DNA of 64,000 nucleotides from Flavobacterium fluviale (GTDB lineage Bacteria; Bacteroidota; Bacteroidia; Flavobacteriales; Flavobacteriaceae), in the NCBI RefSeq assembly GCF_003312915.1, contig NZ_CP030261.1, positions 496,001-560,000 on the forward strand, in the 5' to 3' direction. Numbering within the stretch: position 1 is the stretch's first letter; every line of letters begins with the position of its first letter. The position numbers and the translations under genes were made by a program. Shown here in pieces: positions 44,201-50,527 of the stretch. Under the pieces are notes generated by a model. That model searched no databases. It worked only from the letters and a program-made list of their open reading frames with translations, and had not been told where the DNA came from.

Positions 44201-44703
44201 AATATACACATTTGTATCAAAAAAGCTGGCTGTTTAATTTCTTTACTAAAACCGTAAAAACAGACCTGGTATCTGAAGATTTTGTGGAAAAAAATTACGA
44301 CATCAATGGCTGGCAGCTGGCACCAAAAATTAGTTATTTGTTTTCTAAAAACACCAAATTGGATTTCTTTTATGAGCTGCAGAACAAGAAGAATCAAATT
44401 GGCAATTTCGAAACTTTAAAACAAAATCGAATTGGAACTTCTTTTTCTTACGCGGGTGAAAAAAAAGTGACTGTAAATGGTGAATTTTCTTTTTATGAAA
44501 ATAAATTTGACGGAAATGAATTTTCATCTGTAGGTTTTCAAATGCTTGAAGGACTTCAGGCTGGATCAAATTTGGTTTGGAAACTGCTTCTGCAAAAGAA
44601 CATTACCTCTTTTTTAGATGTTAATTTAAATTATCAAGGCCGTAAGAGCGAAACAGGAAATACTATTCATACAGGAAATGTTCAGCTTCGTGCATATTTT
44701 TAG
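41269..44703 (+). CDS. Large probable outer-membrane beta-barrel protein
   Basis: 1144 residues with a signal peptide (about 1-20, cut near LQAQ) and a C-terminal phenylalanine (VQLRAYF), the hallmark of an outer-membrane barrel. The N-terminal half has periplasmic-looking beta domains, including NTSGSITRGITIGNNQSTVL (about 139-158) and NIRAGDVFLENRKTQFLSF, which resemble repeats in the SprA translocon of T9SS. I infer a SprA-related or barrel assembly/secretion protein; no direct family call. A lone gene, it is followed by the small basic protein. Confidence 0.85.
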   Translation: MLKNLLFLTVLIWFSALQAQETQTLYKTKKIVTSKDTIHLENVSINSSFFQILNTKNEPIDSTFYKIDFQKGFLLLNENFQSSSDTLIVNYLKYPDFLTKEYSLYKSDQIVSGDVGTDKLYRIDNNANAKKVTPFDGLNTSGSITRGITIGNNQSTVLNSNLDLQITGKISEKVSLRASLQDNNIPLQDGGYSQKLDQFDNIFMELFSEDWNIRAGDVFLENRKTQFLSFNKKVQGISASFDLDTEKSKTNVFASVAFVKGQYAKSTFMGQEGNQGPYKLKGQNGELYVLVISGSERVYVNGVLLKRGENNDYVIDYNAGEIVFTSLFTITSEMRINVEYQYSERNYNRVVTYAGATHENKNWSFGGYIYSENDLKNQPLQQNLSTEQVHILSEAGDDTNSMKAPSAYEDSYADNKILYKKTIVNSVEIYEYSNNPADVLYNVRFSLVGANAGNYIIQNNNSVERIYQYAEPINGVLQGNYEPIVQLVAPIKLQVATFLGKYNPNEKTLVDFELAVSNNDQNLFSGIDDGNNEGVAFKTNLKKRLFSKSWNLDVFGNYQYVQQNFKSVERLYNIEFNRDWNLTGTLLGNQSLLVTGLNFDLYSKKETSNIGLINYQFEKLDFSESYTGSRHTTTALFKIKNWTIENNGSFLNSDATASTSKFIRNQTRTKYHFGKNWVGGSMQLENNQEKDKITNQFSAISQKFSEYGVFTGRGDSTKVFVEIGFLQRRNDSLQNGFLQHVNNSQTYYLKSKLIQNKKTDLAVYASYRNLDFTDNTGKNEPSLNSRVLYNDRFFNQLMQIGTAYETSSGTIAQQEFTYVEVPAGQGVYTWNDYNGNGIQELQEFEIAVFQDQAKYVRIFLPNQIYIKTNQNKFSQSLTLNPLQWQNEKGFKKLLSYFYNQTSFIMDRKVKSEGEKLELNPFDSSEENILGLNSSFRNSLFYNRGRQKHSVTYSYLVNKGKSLLSIGSQNVRNYSHQLQYTHLYQKSWLFNFFTKTVKTDLVSEDFVEKNYDINGWQLAPKISYLFSKNTKLDFFYELQNKKNQIGNFETLKQNRIGTSFSYAGEKKVTVNGEFSFYENKFDGNEFSSVGFQMLEGLQAGSNLVWKLLLQKNITSFLDVNLNYQGRKSETGNTIHTGNVQLRAYF

Positions 44704-44767
44704 TTGACTGCGAAAAAGATGACAAAAAAATGTTTAATTTTAGTTTAAAATTTAAACATATAACCTT

Positions 44768-45322
44768 ATGAAAAAATTAGTATTAATCTGTTTTTTAGTT
44801 GTTTTCTCCTCTAATTTCTACGCTCAGGAAACAACTGCAAAAACTGGGAAAAGCAAAACAGAAACTTCGGCAAAAAAAACAAAATCAACTGCAGATAAAG
44901 CCGCTGCTGATGCAAAAAAAGAAGCTGCAAAATCTAAAAAAGCAGCAGATGAAGCAAAAGACGCTTCGACAAAAGCAAAAAAAGAAACTGCTGATAAAGC
45001 AAAAAAAACAGCAGACAAAGAAGCTGCAAAAGCAAAAGCCGATGCTAAACAAGCAACAACAGAATCTGACAAAGCTAAAAGTGCAGCAGAAAAAGCTAAA
45101 GCTGATGCTAAAAAATCAACTGCAAAAGCTGACGCTGCAAAGAAAGATGCTGCAACTGCAAAAAAATCTGCTGCTAAAACTTTAAAGGAGACTAACGAAA
45201 AAGCTCCAGCTGTTCCAGATAAAGTTACTGGTGAATATAATGGCAAAAAAGTATATACTGGGCCAAGAGGAGGTAAATACTACATTAATAAAAATGGGAA
45301 TAAAACTTATATTCAGGATTAG
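44768..45322 (+). CDS. Exported Lys/Ala-rich protein with YTGPRGGKYYINKNG tail domain
   Basis: 184 residues: signal peptide (about 1-19, cut after YAQ), a long Lys/Ala/Asp-rich low-complexity coiled-coil region (about 22-145) like histone H1-type or TolA-type stalks, and a compact tail KKVYTGPRGGKYYINKNGNK (about 159-178). The tail matches what I know as the PBCV-specific basic adaptor domain of chlorella viruses. The function is unknown; a stalk that presents a small domain outside the inner membrane is a reasonable reading. Low complexity creates spurious frames on both strands here. Confidence 0.85.
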   Translation: MKKLVLICFLVVFSSNFYAQETTAKTGKSKTETSAKKTKSTADKAAADAKKEAAKSKKAADEAKDASTKAKKETADKAKKTADKEAAKAKADAKQATTESDKAKSAAEKAKADAKKSTAKADAAKKDAATAKKSAAKTLKETNEKAPAVPDKVTGEYNGKKVYTGPRGGKYYINKNGNKTYIQD

Positions 45323-45335
45323 TTAAAAGGTTCTG

Positions 45336-45480
45336 AGGTTCTAAGATGCTGAGGTACTAAGGTGCTGAGATACTAACGTTTTGAGAATCTAAGAAACATA
45401 TTTGAAGCCGGAACTTTTGTTCGGCTTTTTTATTCATCAAAAAACACTCAGAACCTTAGTACCTCAGCATCTTAGAACCT
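45336..45480. repeat. 27-bp perfect inverted repeat enclosing a terminator
   Basis: AGGTTCTAAGATGCTGAGGT plus ACTAAGG (45336-45362) is inverted exactly at 45454-45480. The family also occurs at 25684-25728 and 49557-49597. A terminator hairpin lies between the arms. Confidence 0.8.
45406..45432 (+). terminator. Terminator of the Lys/Ala-rich protein gene
   Basis: AGCC-G-GAAC pairs with GTTCGGCT (one bulged G), 4-nt loop TTTT, followed by a T6 run. Confidence 0.75.
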
Positions 45481-45572
45481 TAAAAAAAATATTGACTTAA
45501 TAATTTAGTAATGCACCCTAAATAGCATAGAAAACATATTTCTTTATCTTCGTTTTTTAAAAGTGTTAAAAA

Positions 45573-46652
45573 ATGAGCATTGATTACTCTGCGAATAAAA
45601 CTATTTTAGTAGCTCCATTAAATTGGGGACTTGGCCATGCAACTCGATGCATTCCCATTATTAAAGCGCTTCAGGAGAATAATTATATTCCCATTATTGC
45701 TTCTGATGGTGTTGCTCTGGCTTTACTGCGAAAAGAGTTTCCTTATATACAAACTTTAGAACTGCCTTCTTATCATATTGAATATGCAAAGAATGGTAAA
45801 AACTTTAAATGGAAGCTGATTAAAAATCTTCCTAAAATGATTACGGCTATTTTAGATGAGAAAAAAATGGTCAATAGCTGGATCAAAAAATACGGTATTG
45901 ATGGTATAATTTCAGATAACAGATTAGGGGTTTTCAGCAAAAAAGTGCCTTCTGTTTTTATGACACATCAATTGAATGTGATGACTGGAAATACTACTTG
46001 GTTTACGAGTAAATGTCATCAGCATTTTATTAAAAAATATACCGAATGCTGGGTTCCTGATACAAATGATGCAGTAAATCTTACTGGAGACTTAGGTCAT
46101 CTTAAAAACAGTGAACTCAATTTAAAATATATTGGACCGCTGAGCCGCATGAAGAAAAAGGATACTCCTAAAATATATGATCTGATGATTATACTTTCAG
46201 GACCTGAGCCGCAGCGCACTTACCTAGATGAAAAGCTGCAGAAAGAAGCAGCAAAATATCCGGGTAAAGTAGTTTTTGTACAGGGAATTATTCAAAAATC
46301 GCAGGAAAAATGGCAGGCAGGAAATATAACGTACTATAATTTCATGAATTCGAAACAGCTGGAACAAACTTTCAACGAAAGCGAATTTGTGCTATGCCGA
46401 TCTGGTTATACTACTGTTATGGATTTGGCAAAATTGGGTAAAAAAGCTTTTTTTATTCCAACGCCTGGTCAATATGAACAAGAATATCTGGCGATAAAAC
46501 TTCAAGACGAAAATTTAGTACCGTACGCCATGCAAGACGACTTTACTATTGAAGATTTATCAAAAGTAAAGTCGTTTAAAGGATTGTCCCAATTTGAAAA
46601 TTCTATCGACTGGGATTCCTTATTTAAAGTTTTTGAAGATAATTCTCAATAA
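45573..46652 (+). CDS. Glycosyltransferase, MurG/GT28-like
   Basis: 359 residues with a GT-B fold pattern. The N-terminus VAPLNWGLGHATRCIPII (about 12-29) matches the glycine-rich acceptor/donor loop. The C-terminal domain has ILSGPEPQRTYL (about 208-219) and CRSGYTTVMDLAKLGKKAFF (about 273-292) then PTPGQYEQEYLA, the nucleotide-sugar binding region. The donor and acceptor are unknown; it could act on glycolipid or envelope polysaccharide. Likely cytoplasmic face of the membrane. Confidence 0.88.
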   Translation: MSIDYSANKTILVAPLNWGLGHATRCIPIIKALQENNYIPIIASDGVALALLRKEFPYIQTLELPSYHIEYAKNGKNFKWKLIKNLPKMITAILDEKKMVNSWIKKYGIDGIISDNRLGVFSKKVPSVFMTHQLNVMTGNTTWFTSKCHQHFIKKYTECWVPDTNDAVNLTGDLGHLKNSELNLKYIGPLSRMKKKDTPKIYDLMIILSGPEPQRTYLDEKLQKEAAKYPGKVVFVQGIIQKSQEKWQAGNITYYNFMNSKQLEQTFNESEFVLCRSGYTTVMDLAKLGKKAFFIPTPGQYEQEYLAIKLQDENLVPYAMQDDFTIEDLSKVKSFKGLSQFENSIDWDSLFKVFEDNSQ

Positions 46653-46653
46653 C

Positions 46654-46764
46654 AAAATCCGTATTTATCCTCGTCTTCACTATGTGAATCTGTTTCATCT
46701 GTGTCAAAATTAGAACACAGATCAAACGGATTTGCATTCGCAAAATCGCTGATTAATACGGATT
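46654..46764. repeat. Imperfect inverted repeat with AATCCGTATT ends
   Basis: AAAATCCGTATT (46654-46665) pairs with AATACGGATTT (46754-46764); inner words such as CTGTGT/ACACAG also mirror each other. It lies between converging genes. Confidence 0.6.
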
Positions 46765-46776
46765 TATTTTATCGTT

Positions 46777-48087
46777 TTAGAAATTAAACTGTGCTTGTAA
46801 TCTTAGCACATTTCCCTGCTGTCTGTTTATTGGAAGCGCGCTGTCTTCAAAAGTTCTATCTGCAATTACATAAGATGCTGTTAATTCAAATGCCTTAATT
46901 GGCTGCCATTCGACACCTAATTCATAATCTCTAACGACATAACTTCTGGCATCTTTCTCGTATTTTTTTCCTCCGTCATAATATTGAAATTTAGCGAAAG
47001 GATAAATATGCTGTTTTTTAAGATCCCATTTGTAGTTTAATAAAACGTAACCTCCGTTCAAATCTGTTTCGTCAACAGTATTGGTTTGTGGATTGTATCG
47101 AGGCCCTGTTCCAATGTTATATTCTGTCTGGATTCCGAATGGTTTTGGATATAAAACAAATGTTGCCCCTACTCGCTGATCTTTTACATACTGCGGATCG
47201 TTAACTATAACTCCAGATGATATTTCTCCCGTAAAAGCCCATTTTCCTGTATAAGCCTGAATTCCTGGTTCTATAATCTGACTTCCAATTACAAATGGAT
47301 AAGATACCCTTGTAACAACATTTAGATCTCTATTTCCGTCTAGTTTATTTGCAATCTGTCCATTGTAAACTCCAAAAGCAAATACCCCAAAATCACCAGA
47401 ACCTTTATAGCCGTCTCGAACAAGCATCGCAAAACGCTCTCTAATTTCTGCAGGAGCCCAATAAAAGAATATACCCAAATCACGCTCATTTTGAATGGCG
47501 CTGTTGATTCCATCAGCACGATCCAAACTCAGACGCTGTGAACTCGACTGCATATTTTCGAAACCATATGGAATTTTACTCTGCCCTACACGAACTCGGT
47601 ATTCTTTTTTCTTATCGAAGGAAAGATCGAAATAAAGGTCACGAATTTGTACGAAGTTCTGAATTCCAGTACTTGGAGAACTGGCAAAATCCGGCTGAAA
47701 ATAGAAAAATACATTTGGATGGACCTGACCCGAAAACACTAAACGCGCACGGCGGATAAAAAGTCCGTTGTTTGCTTTTGCATCTGGAGCTGTAGAAGTT
47801 GTTCCCCAAGATTTATCGCATTGCTCACAAGAAACTTTATCATTTGTAGAAAATAGACCATTGTATCTAATTTGAGCATAACCTCTTAAAGAGATTCTGT
47901 CGTACCAATGTTCTTCAATTCCACCTCCAGATTTTGTGTCTGGAAGTTTTGCTTTGTTGATAGAATCTAAAATACGCATTACTTCGTTTTTTACATCCTG
48001 TTTGTTTAGTTCCTGCTTGTTTGTTTCCTGCGCATTGGCTGCACAAGTTAACAGTAATAAAACTGCTAATAGTTTTCTTTTTATCAT
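46777..48087 (-). CDS. Phosphate-selective-type porin (OprO/OprP family)
   Basis: An outer-membrane porin of 436 residues from ATG 48087 (MIKRKLLAVLLLLTCAANAQ, signal peptide about 1-20). An in-frame ATG 11 codons upstream lies before the predicted transcription start, so I reject it. The barrel region (about 55-436) has RISLRGYAQIRYNG, FIRRARLVFSGQ and a C-terminal phenylalanine (AQFNF), as in OprP. Pi selectivity is inferred from family. It is next to a PhoR/PhoB-like pair and its promoter carries the 11-bp repeats described at 48118-48187. Confidence 0.92.
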   Translation of the reverse strand: MIKRKLLAVLLLLTCAANAQETNKQELNKQDVKNEVMRILDSINKAKLPDTKSGGGIEEHWYDRISLRGYAQIRYNGLFSTNDKVSCEQCDKSWGTTSTAPDAKANNGLFIRRARLVFSGQVHPNVFFYFQPDFASSPSTGIQNFVQIRDLYFDLSFDKKKEYRVRVGQSKIPYGFENMQSSSQRLSLDRADGINSAIQNERDLGIFFYWAPAEIRERFAMLVRDGYKGSGDFGVFAFGVYNGQIANKLDGNRDLNVVTRVSYPFVIGSQIIEPGIQAYTGKWAFTGEISSGVIVNDPQYVKDQRVGATFVLYPKPFGIQTEYNIGTGPRYNPQTNTVDETDLNGGYVLLNYKWDLKKQHIYPFAKFQYYDGGKKYEKDARSYVVRDYELGVEWQPIKAFELTASYVIADRTFEDSALPINRQQGNVLRLQAQFNF

Positions 48088-48117
48088 TAGTTCTGTAATA
48101 CCCTTAATTTCAGGATG

Positions 48118-48187
48118 CAAAGATGGAGCACCTATGTTAAGAAATCATTAACCAGATGTTACTATAATAAAAATTTAATGTTATGCC
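48118..48187 (-). promoter_or_regulatory. Porin promoter with 11-bp-phased TAACA boxes
   Basis: On the minus strand TAACA starts at 48183, 48161 and 48139 (22-bp steps), with TAATG at 48150 and a -7-like CATCTTTG at 48125-48118. The boxes lie 58, 36, 25 and 14 nt upstream of the -7 box, matching the grid of the two promoters at 50412 and 53309. Confidence 0.7.
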
Positions 48188-48246
48188 CTAAAACGAAATG
48201 TTGATTTATTGTTAAACACCTTTATTTTAGGGCTTTCAGCAAAAAT

Positions 48247-48268
48247 GACGTTACGATTTTTTAACGTC
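48247..48268 (-). terminator. Possible terminator at the kinase 3' end
   Basis: GACGTTA (48247-48253) pairs with TAACGTC (48262-48268), overlapping the kinase stop codon, with ATTTTT following on the minus strand. Short stem, weak candidate. Confidence 0.4.
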
Positions 48269-49336
48269 GGTTTTTTGATTTTTAAATGCTTTTTCGAGCG
48301 TAAAAGAGAATTCTGAACCAATTCCGAACTCACTTTCTACATAAACTTTCTCTTTATGTGCTTCAATAATATGCTTTACAATTGCCAATCCTAAACCAGA
48401 ACCTCCTTCAGAACGGGTTCCGCTTTTATCAACTCGGTAAAAACGTTCAAAAAGCCTTGGAATATTTTGTTTTTCAACTCCTTCTCCGTTATCACTAATA
48501 CGAATCAAGACTTTTTTCTTAGTTAAGTTTACAACGCCGACTTCGGTCAAGCCGCCTTCTTTTCCGTATTTAATAGAGTTTACAATTAGGTTTTCTAAAA
48601 CCTGTTGAATTCTGTCTTGATCACCTCGAATGATAACTGACTGGACATTTTTACTTTCGAAAGCCAATTTGATTTTCTTTTTATCGGCTTTCATTTCCAA
48701 TAAATCAAAAACATTTTGAATCAGCTCAACGATATCAAAATCAGTCATATTTAAATCTAAATCGCCCGATTCTAATTTGGTGATCATATCCAAATCTTCG
48801 ACTATATATATCAAACGCTCTACTCCTTTTTCAGCACGTTTTAAATATTTTTTACGAATGTGTTTATCATCCATTGCTCCGTCGAGCAAAGTCGAAACAT
48901 AACCTTGCACAGTAAACAAAGGTGTTTTAAGTTCGTGCGAAACGTTTCCTAAAAACTCTCTTCGGTACTGTTCGCGAATTTCGAGCATTTCGATTTCGAG
49001 TTTTTTATCGGTCGCAAACTTTTTCACTTCACGCGAAAGCGTTTCCATATCGGTATTAATCGGCTGATTGATAAGAGTTGTTGATTCTAATAACGAAACC
49101 TCATCGTAAATTTTCTTTACTCTTCGGTAAATAAAGCGTTCTACACGATATTGTAAAACCAGAAAAGAGAAAATATAGATTACGATAATAAAAATTATTC
49201 CAAACGCAACTTGATGTTTTAATTGATTTTTATAAAATAATGACATTAACATCAGTACAAATGCTGTCGTAAAGAGACTGATATACAATGCCGATTTAAT
49301 GGCAAATTTGTATGTTTTTTTAAAATTAATTTTCAT
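48251..49336 (-). CDS. Sensor histidine kinase (PhoR-like)
   Basis: 361 residues: two membrane helices (about 13-33 and 43-63) with almost no periplasmic loop, a short linker, a HisKA domain with phosphoacceptor His134 in NVSHELKTPL, and an HATPase domain with NLIVNSIKYG, DNGEGV and GSGLGLAIVKH. The short sensor part resembles PhoR, which senses phosphate transport state through partners. It follows the response regulator after a 264-bp gap with repeats. The phosphate role is inferred from the neighbouring porin. Confidence 0.92.
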   Translation of the reverse strand: MKINFKKTYKFAIKSALYISLFTTAFVLMLMSLFYKNQLKHQVAFGIIFIIVIYIFSFLVLQYRVERFIYRRVKKIYDEVSLLESTTLINQPINTDMETLSREVKKFATDKKLEIEMLEIREQYRREFLGNVSHELKTPLFTVQGYVSTLLDGAMDDKHIRKKYLKRAEKGVERLIYIVEDLDMITKLESGDLDLNMTDFDIVELIQNVFDLLEMKADKKKIKLAFESKNVQSVIIRGDQDRIQQVLENLIVNSIKYGKEGGLTEVGVVNLTKKKVLIRISDNGEGVEKQNIPRLFERFYRVDKSGTRSEGGSGLGLAIVKHIIEAHKEKVYVESEFGIGSEFSFTLEKAFKNQKTDVKKS

Positions 49337-49440
49337 TGATAGTATCTAAGCATTAAGAGATTAAGGCAAATTAAGTTTTTGCTTTGAATTAATACTTCCG
49401 TATTGAATTAAATTTGAACTCAAAACAAAGTTAACTCAAA

Positions 49441-49490
49441 AACCATATAAGAAATTAAAGTTCGCGTGATCTTTAATTCCCTATATGGTT
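49441..49490. repeat. Inverted repeat with AACCATATA ends between regulator and kinase genes
   Basis: AACCATATA (49441-49449) and TATATGGTT (49482-49490) enclose a second pair AATTAAAG / CTTTAATT. The ends match the family at 33623-33699 but the inner sequence differs. Confidence 0.65.
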
Positions 49491-49556
49491 TATATTTTTT
49501 ATTGTTTTAATAAATTCGAATGCGTTTAAATCTTAACCAAAATTCAAAGCTACAAG

Positions 49557-49597
49557 AGCCTTAGAAACTTAGTATCTTAGAACCTTAGCATCTTATA
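49557..49597. repeat. Half copy of the CTTAGAACCTTAGCATCTTA repeat
   Basis: Tandem CTTAGAA/CTTAGTA words match one arm of the inverted repeat at 45336-45480, just after the response-regulator stop codon. Confidence 0.5.
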
Positions 49598-49600
49598 AAT

Positions 49601-50284
49601 CTATACTTCAAATTTATAGCCAACTCCTTTAATTGTTTTAAAAAGATCTTCGCCAATTTTTTCACGAAGTTTCCTGATGTGAACATCAATTGTTCTTCCA
49701 CCAACCACAACTTCGTTCCCCCAAACTTTATCAAGGATTTCATCTCTCTTGAAAACTTTTCCAGGTTTTGAAGCCAGCAGATAAAACAATTCGAATTCTT
49801 TTCGAGGCAAAGCAATTTCTACGTTGCCTTTAATGATTTTATATTCTTCGCGGTTAATCTCTATTCCACCAACATTTAGTGTATCTGAAACCACTTCTTG
49901 TTCTTTTAACCTTCTTAACAAAGCCTTCACTTTAGAGACCAATAATTTTGGTTTAATTGGCTTTGTAATATAATCATCAGCACCAGCATCAAAACCAGCA
50001 ACTTGCGAATAATCCTCACTTCTTGCAGTAAGAAAAGTTATGATAACATTATTTAATTCAGGAATTTTTCTAATATGCTCGCAAGCTTCCATTCCGTCCA
50101 TTTCTGCCATCATTACATCCATAATAATTAATTCCGGCAATTCTTTCTGAGCCTTAGCTATAGCATCTTTTCCGTTAGAAGCTGTAACTATCTGGTAGCC
50201 TTCCTGAGCTAGGTTATAGCCAACGATTTCTAAGATATCTGGTTCGTCGTCAACTAATAAAATCTTAGTTTGTGTTTTTTTCAT
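49601..50284 (-). CDS. OmpR/PhoB-family response regulator
   Basis: 227 residues from ATG 50284 (MKKTQTKILLVDDEPDILE); three earlier codons are possible but untypical. Receiver domain (about 1-120) with acidic pocket VDDEPD, phosphoacceptor Asp56 in LIIMDVMM, TAR motif and the Lys in DYITKPIKP. A winged-helix DNA-binding domain (about 135-226) includes FELFYLLASKPGKVFKRDEI and GGRTIDVHIRKLREKIG. Such regulators bind 11-bp-spaced direct repeats; repeats of that kind occur in three promoters nearby. Confidence 0.93.
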   Translation of the reverse strand: MKKTQTKILLVDDEPDILEIVGYNLAQEGYQIVTASNGKDAIAKAQKELPELIIMDVMMAEMDGMEACEHIRKIPELNNVIITFLTARSEDYSQVAGFDAGADDYITKPIKPKLLVSKVKALLRRLKEQEVVSDTLNVGGIEINREEYKIIKGNVEIALPRKEFELFYLLASKPGKVFKRDEILDKVWGNEVVVGGRTIDVHIRKLREKIGEDLFKTIKGVGYKFEV

Positions 50285-50411
50285 AAATAGCAAAAATTGA
50301 GATTTTTACATCAAATCTTTTTAATTATTTATCCGATGTTTTTTATTTCACAGGGTAAATATAGTAACAAAAGAACCTTTAAAAATTGGTGTTAACGGTA
50401 ATTTAATCTCG

Positions 50412-50488
50412 TAACAATTTGATAATCTTAACAACACAAAAACATAACAAGTCCGTAACATGGACTTCACAGAGCGGTTCTTTCTTTG
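50412..50488 (+). promoter_or_regulatory. TonB-receptor promoter with 11-bp-phased TAACA boxes
   Basis: TAACA starts at 50412, 50445 and 50456, with TAATC at 50423 on the same 11-bp grid; the -7-like TTTCTTTG is at 50481-50488. The last box starts exactly 25 nt before the -7 box, the same as at 53353/53378. There is also an off-grid TAACA at 50429. Confidence 0.7.
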
Positions 50489-50527
50489 CACAAAAATAAT
50501 AAGACACAAACACAACACTGAAAAAAA

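Noticed and set aside
44799..45246. Long open frames on both strands overlapping the Lys/Ala-rich protein (Lys/Gln-rich on plus, Ala/Phe-rich on minus)
   Set aside because: They are shifted readings of the same low-complexity AAR/GCW-rich DNA; the plus frame at 44768 has signal peptide, domain and terminator.
48088..48120. Upstream start for the porin (MHPEIKG...)
   Set aside because: It would place a hydrophilic tail before the signal peptide and overlaps the predicted -7 box.
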